Part shown: piece after piece, positions 4,795 through 6,361 of the stretch
Position numbering within the stretch: position 1 is the stretch's first letter
How the letters are laid out: the number at the start of each line of letters is the position of its first letter
From: Acidobacteriota bacterium
GTDB lineage: Bacteria > Acidobacteriota > Terriglobia > UBA7540
Assembly (NCBI GenBank): GCA_021784615.1
Contig: JAJYHU010000197.1
Coordinates: 1-6,361, forward strand
Reading direction: 5' to 3'
DNA: 6,361 nt
Made by a program: the position numbers and the translations under genes
Notes under the pieces: generated by a model
Database searches by the model: none
What the model was told of the DNA's origin: nothing
What the model saw: the letters and a program-made list of their open reading frames with translations, nothing else

Positions 4795-6361
4795 CTACGT
4801 CGTTGCTTCCCGCGCGTAGAGCATGTAAGCGACGGCGGGTGGCGACGCGCCCTGGTGGAAGCTCCAGGCAAGATCCCGCAGCGCGCGGTCCGGCGCGGAA
4901 TAACGCTCGCGCTGGCGCAAAAAGTCGATCCAGGATTCAACGACGAACGTTTCGACAAAGCGCTCCGGCTGCTGCGCGTCCTGATAAACTCCCCAATTGA
5001 TGGCGCCGTTGCGCAATCGCATTTCCCGCACCCGATGGATGGCGTGCGTGAACGCGGTGCAATCTTCCGGGCGGATCTCGTACTCGATTGTTATCATCAC
5101 GGGTCCATCGTCGTGATGAGGCTCAATCACCACCTGCGGCGCCGCGCGGTTGAGCGCATAAGGGCTCAAGTCCGGCGGCATTTCCTCCAAAAGATGGAAT
5201 CGGCGCCCCAGCGGAAGGCTCACAAGCGCGCTGACTGCCGCCGCCGCAAGCGCCGTGGGCGTTGAGAGATGTTCCGCCAGAAAACCCCACAGGGCGCTGC
5301 CGGAAGCGATGCCGCCCCAGAAAATCATCTGATAAGTTCCAAGCGCCCGGGCCTGGACCCAGGGCGGTGTGGAGATTTGCACGGTGACGTTCAGCGTGGA
5401 GAGCGCGCTCGTCCAGCCGAATCCCGCCGCCAGCAGCGCCAGGACGATGAGGGGCACGCTTCGCTCAAAAGCGAGCGTCGCCAGTGTGCCGGCAAAGATG
5501 ACGGAAGAACCGGCCACAATCATGTCCGCCGAGAACCGCTGCCGCAGCCGCGGCAGGTAAGACGCTCCGGCCACCGCTCCCGCGCCCAGGCAGCCGTTCA
5601 GAATGCCGTAGGCCATGGCGCCCTGGCGCAGATCCTGCCGGGCCACCACCGCCAGCAGCGCCCACACGGCGCTTGCAAACACCGCAAAGGCGAAGGTGCG
5701 GACGAAAGTCGCCCGAAGCTCGGGCGTGTAGCGCAGGTATCGAACCCCGGACCACAACGCTCCCGACAAGCGTTCCGCCGGAAGCGCGCTCTTGTAGAGC
5801 GGGGTGCTCCGCCAGTGATACAGCACCGCAACCACCGCCACGAAGGAGAGCGAGTTGAGCAGAAACACCGCGCCCGCGCCCCGGCTGACGATCACAAAGG
5901 CCGCCACCATCAGGCCGCCCAGCGCCGGCCCCACCGCCCGCGCCAGGTTGTAGCCGGCGCTGTTCACCGCGACAGCGTTCGGCAGCTCTTGGCGCGGAAC
6001 CAGCTCCGGAATAATCGACTGCCAGGCGGGGCCGTTCATGGCGGCGCCCACGTTCAGCAAAAAGGTAAGCGCCAGCAGCGTCCAGGGTGAAATGACGCCC
6101 GCAAAAGTCAAAACGCTGAGAATGGCGACCGTGGCCAGCATCCAGGCCTGCCAAAAGATCAGCAGCAGCCGCCGGTCCAGGATGTCGGCAATCACTCCGG
6201 CGGGATAGCCCAGCAGCAGAATCGGCAGGCCGGCCGCGGTCTGCATCAAGGCGATCAGCAAGGGCGAAGTGGTCAGCGAAGTCATCAGCCACGTGCCCGC
6301 CGTATCCTGCATCCAGCTTCCCACGTTCGACACCACGGAAGAAGCCCAGACGTTGCGAAAA
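4795..6361 (-). CDS. MFS transporter (MFS_3/EntS-like) with C-terminal ABM-like domain, 5' end missing
   Basis: This is a multi-pass drug or siderophore exporter of the major facilitator superfamily, in the PF05977-like group. The frame stays open to the window edge. Eight codons upstream of the GTG at 6336 read FRNVWASS and continue into the family's usual first helix (VSNVGSWMQDTAGTWLM), so the true start lies outside and the GTG is internal. Counting from that GTG, the motif-A loop GVIADILDRR is at 47-56, NGPAWQSIIPELVPRQELPNA at 101-121, and the conserved ARAVGPALGG at 132-141. About 10-11 membrane segments run to residue 377. After a linker, residues 411-510 form a soluble domain starting MITIEYEIRPED with W448 and W469, resembling antibiotic-biosynthesis-monooxygenase/dimeric alpha-beta barrel domains; such tails are known in this family. 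The stop TAG is at 4795-4797. Its GC content and third-position GC are higher than in the left-hand genes. The substrate cannot be told from sequence. Confidence 0.93.
   Translation of the reverse strand, partial: FRNVWASSVVSNVGSWMQDTAGTWLMTSLTTSPLLIALMQTAAGLPILLLGYPAGVIADILDRRLLLIFWQAWMLATVAILSVLTFAGVISPWTLLALTFLLNVGAAMNGPAWQSIIPELVPRQELPNAVAVNSAGYNLARAVGPALGGLMVAAFVIVSRGAGAVFLLNSLSFVAVVAVLYHWRSTPLYKSALPAERLSGALWSGVRYLRYTPELRATFVRTFAFAVFASAVWALLAVVARQDLRQGAMAYGILNGCLGAGAVAGASYLPRLRQRFSADMIVAGSSVIFAGTLATLAFERSVPLIVLALLAAGFGWTSALSTLNVTVQISTPPWVQARALGTYQMIFWGGIASGSALWGFLAEHLSTPTALAAAAVSALVSLPLGRRFHLLEEMPPDLSPYALNRAAPQVVIEPHHDDGPVMITIEYEIRPEDCTAFTHAIHRVREMRLRNGAINWGVYQDAQQPERFVETFVVESWIDFLRQRERYSAPDRALRDLAWSFHQGASPPAVAYMLYAREATT

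Noticed and set aside
4779..4796. GGCGC/GCGCC inverted repeat between the convergent genes
   Set aside because: Five base pairs, no T-tract on either strand, and overlap with the transporter's stop codon; too weak to call a bidirectional terminator.
5269..6090. 273-residue plus-strand and 275-residue minus-strand frames inside the transporter
   Set aside because: Arg/Gln/Gly-rich or Ala/Gly-rich shadows of the secure MFS frame, produced by high third-position GC.
1..6361. CRISPR array, tRNA, rRNA or intact mobile element
   Set aside because: No regularly spaced repeat array, no cloverleaf or rRNA-like sequence, and no transposase or integrase gene was seen.

Overview
The gene styles point to a free-living, moderately to highly GC-rich soil-type bacterium, most likely Acidobacteriota (Solibacter/Bryobacter-like). 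This is an inference from the combination of a PilZ protein, a degenerate NarL/LuxR regulator, a Tat-signalled protein of unknown function and a PF05977-type (MFS_3) transporter with a C-terminal extension. No marker gene in the window fixes the taxonomy.

Left part (1-1956, minus-strand genes, lower GC). A small PilZ-domain protein (131-508) lies downstream of a LuxR/NarL-type response regulator (760-1464). The two are separated by 251 bases that hold a near-perfect 17-base inverted repeat (588-604), placed where a class II activator of the PilZ gene would bind. Positions 1-130 hold no gene I can support. The roughly 490 bases upstream of the regulator have no convincing gene. They carry two copies of a 15-base direct repeat exactly 22 bases apart (1575-1611), a C7 run near 1678, an AT-rich stretch (about 1710-1790) and a candidate plus-strand promoter (1901-1929).

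Middle part (1957-4755, plus strand). A possible 77-residue protein follows that promoter. Next come a 418-residue polytopic membrane protein with an N-terminal GWGLRG signature and an apparent internal duplication (2444-3700), and a 306-residue twin-arginine exported protein with eight candidate beta strands in TIM-barrel order (3835-4755). A probable hairpin terminator and a second leader hairpin lie between the last two genes, so they are neighbours but perhaps separate transcripts. Neither has a function I can name. The exported protein looks like a divergent glycoside-hydrolase-type barrel.

Right part (4795-6361, minus strand, clearly GC-richer). A convergent MFS exporter lacks its 5' end because it runs off the window. 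It ends in a soluble domain of about 100 residues resembling the dimeric alpha/beta barrels of antibiotic-biosynthesis monooxygenases, as in other proteins of its family.

Taken together, the left half looks like a small regulatory unit (regulator, operator, PilZ effector). The centre is a membrane/secreted pair of unknown function and the most likely place for undescribed biology. The right end is an ordinary transporter.
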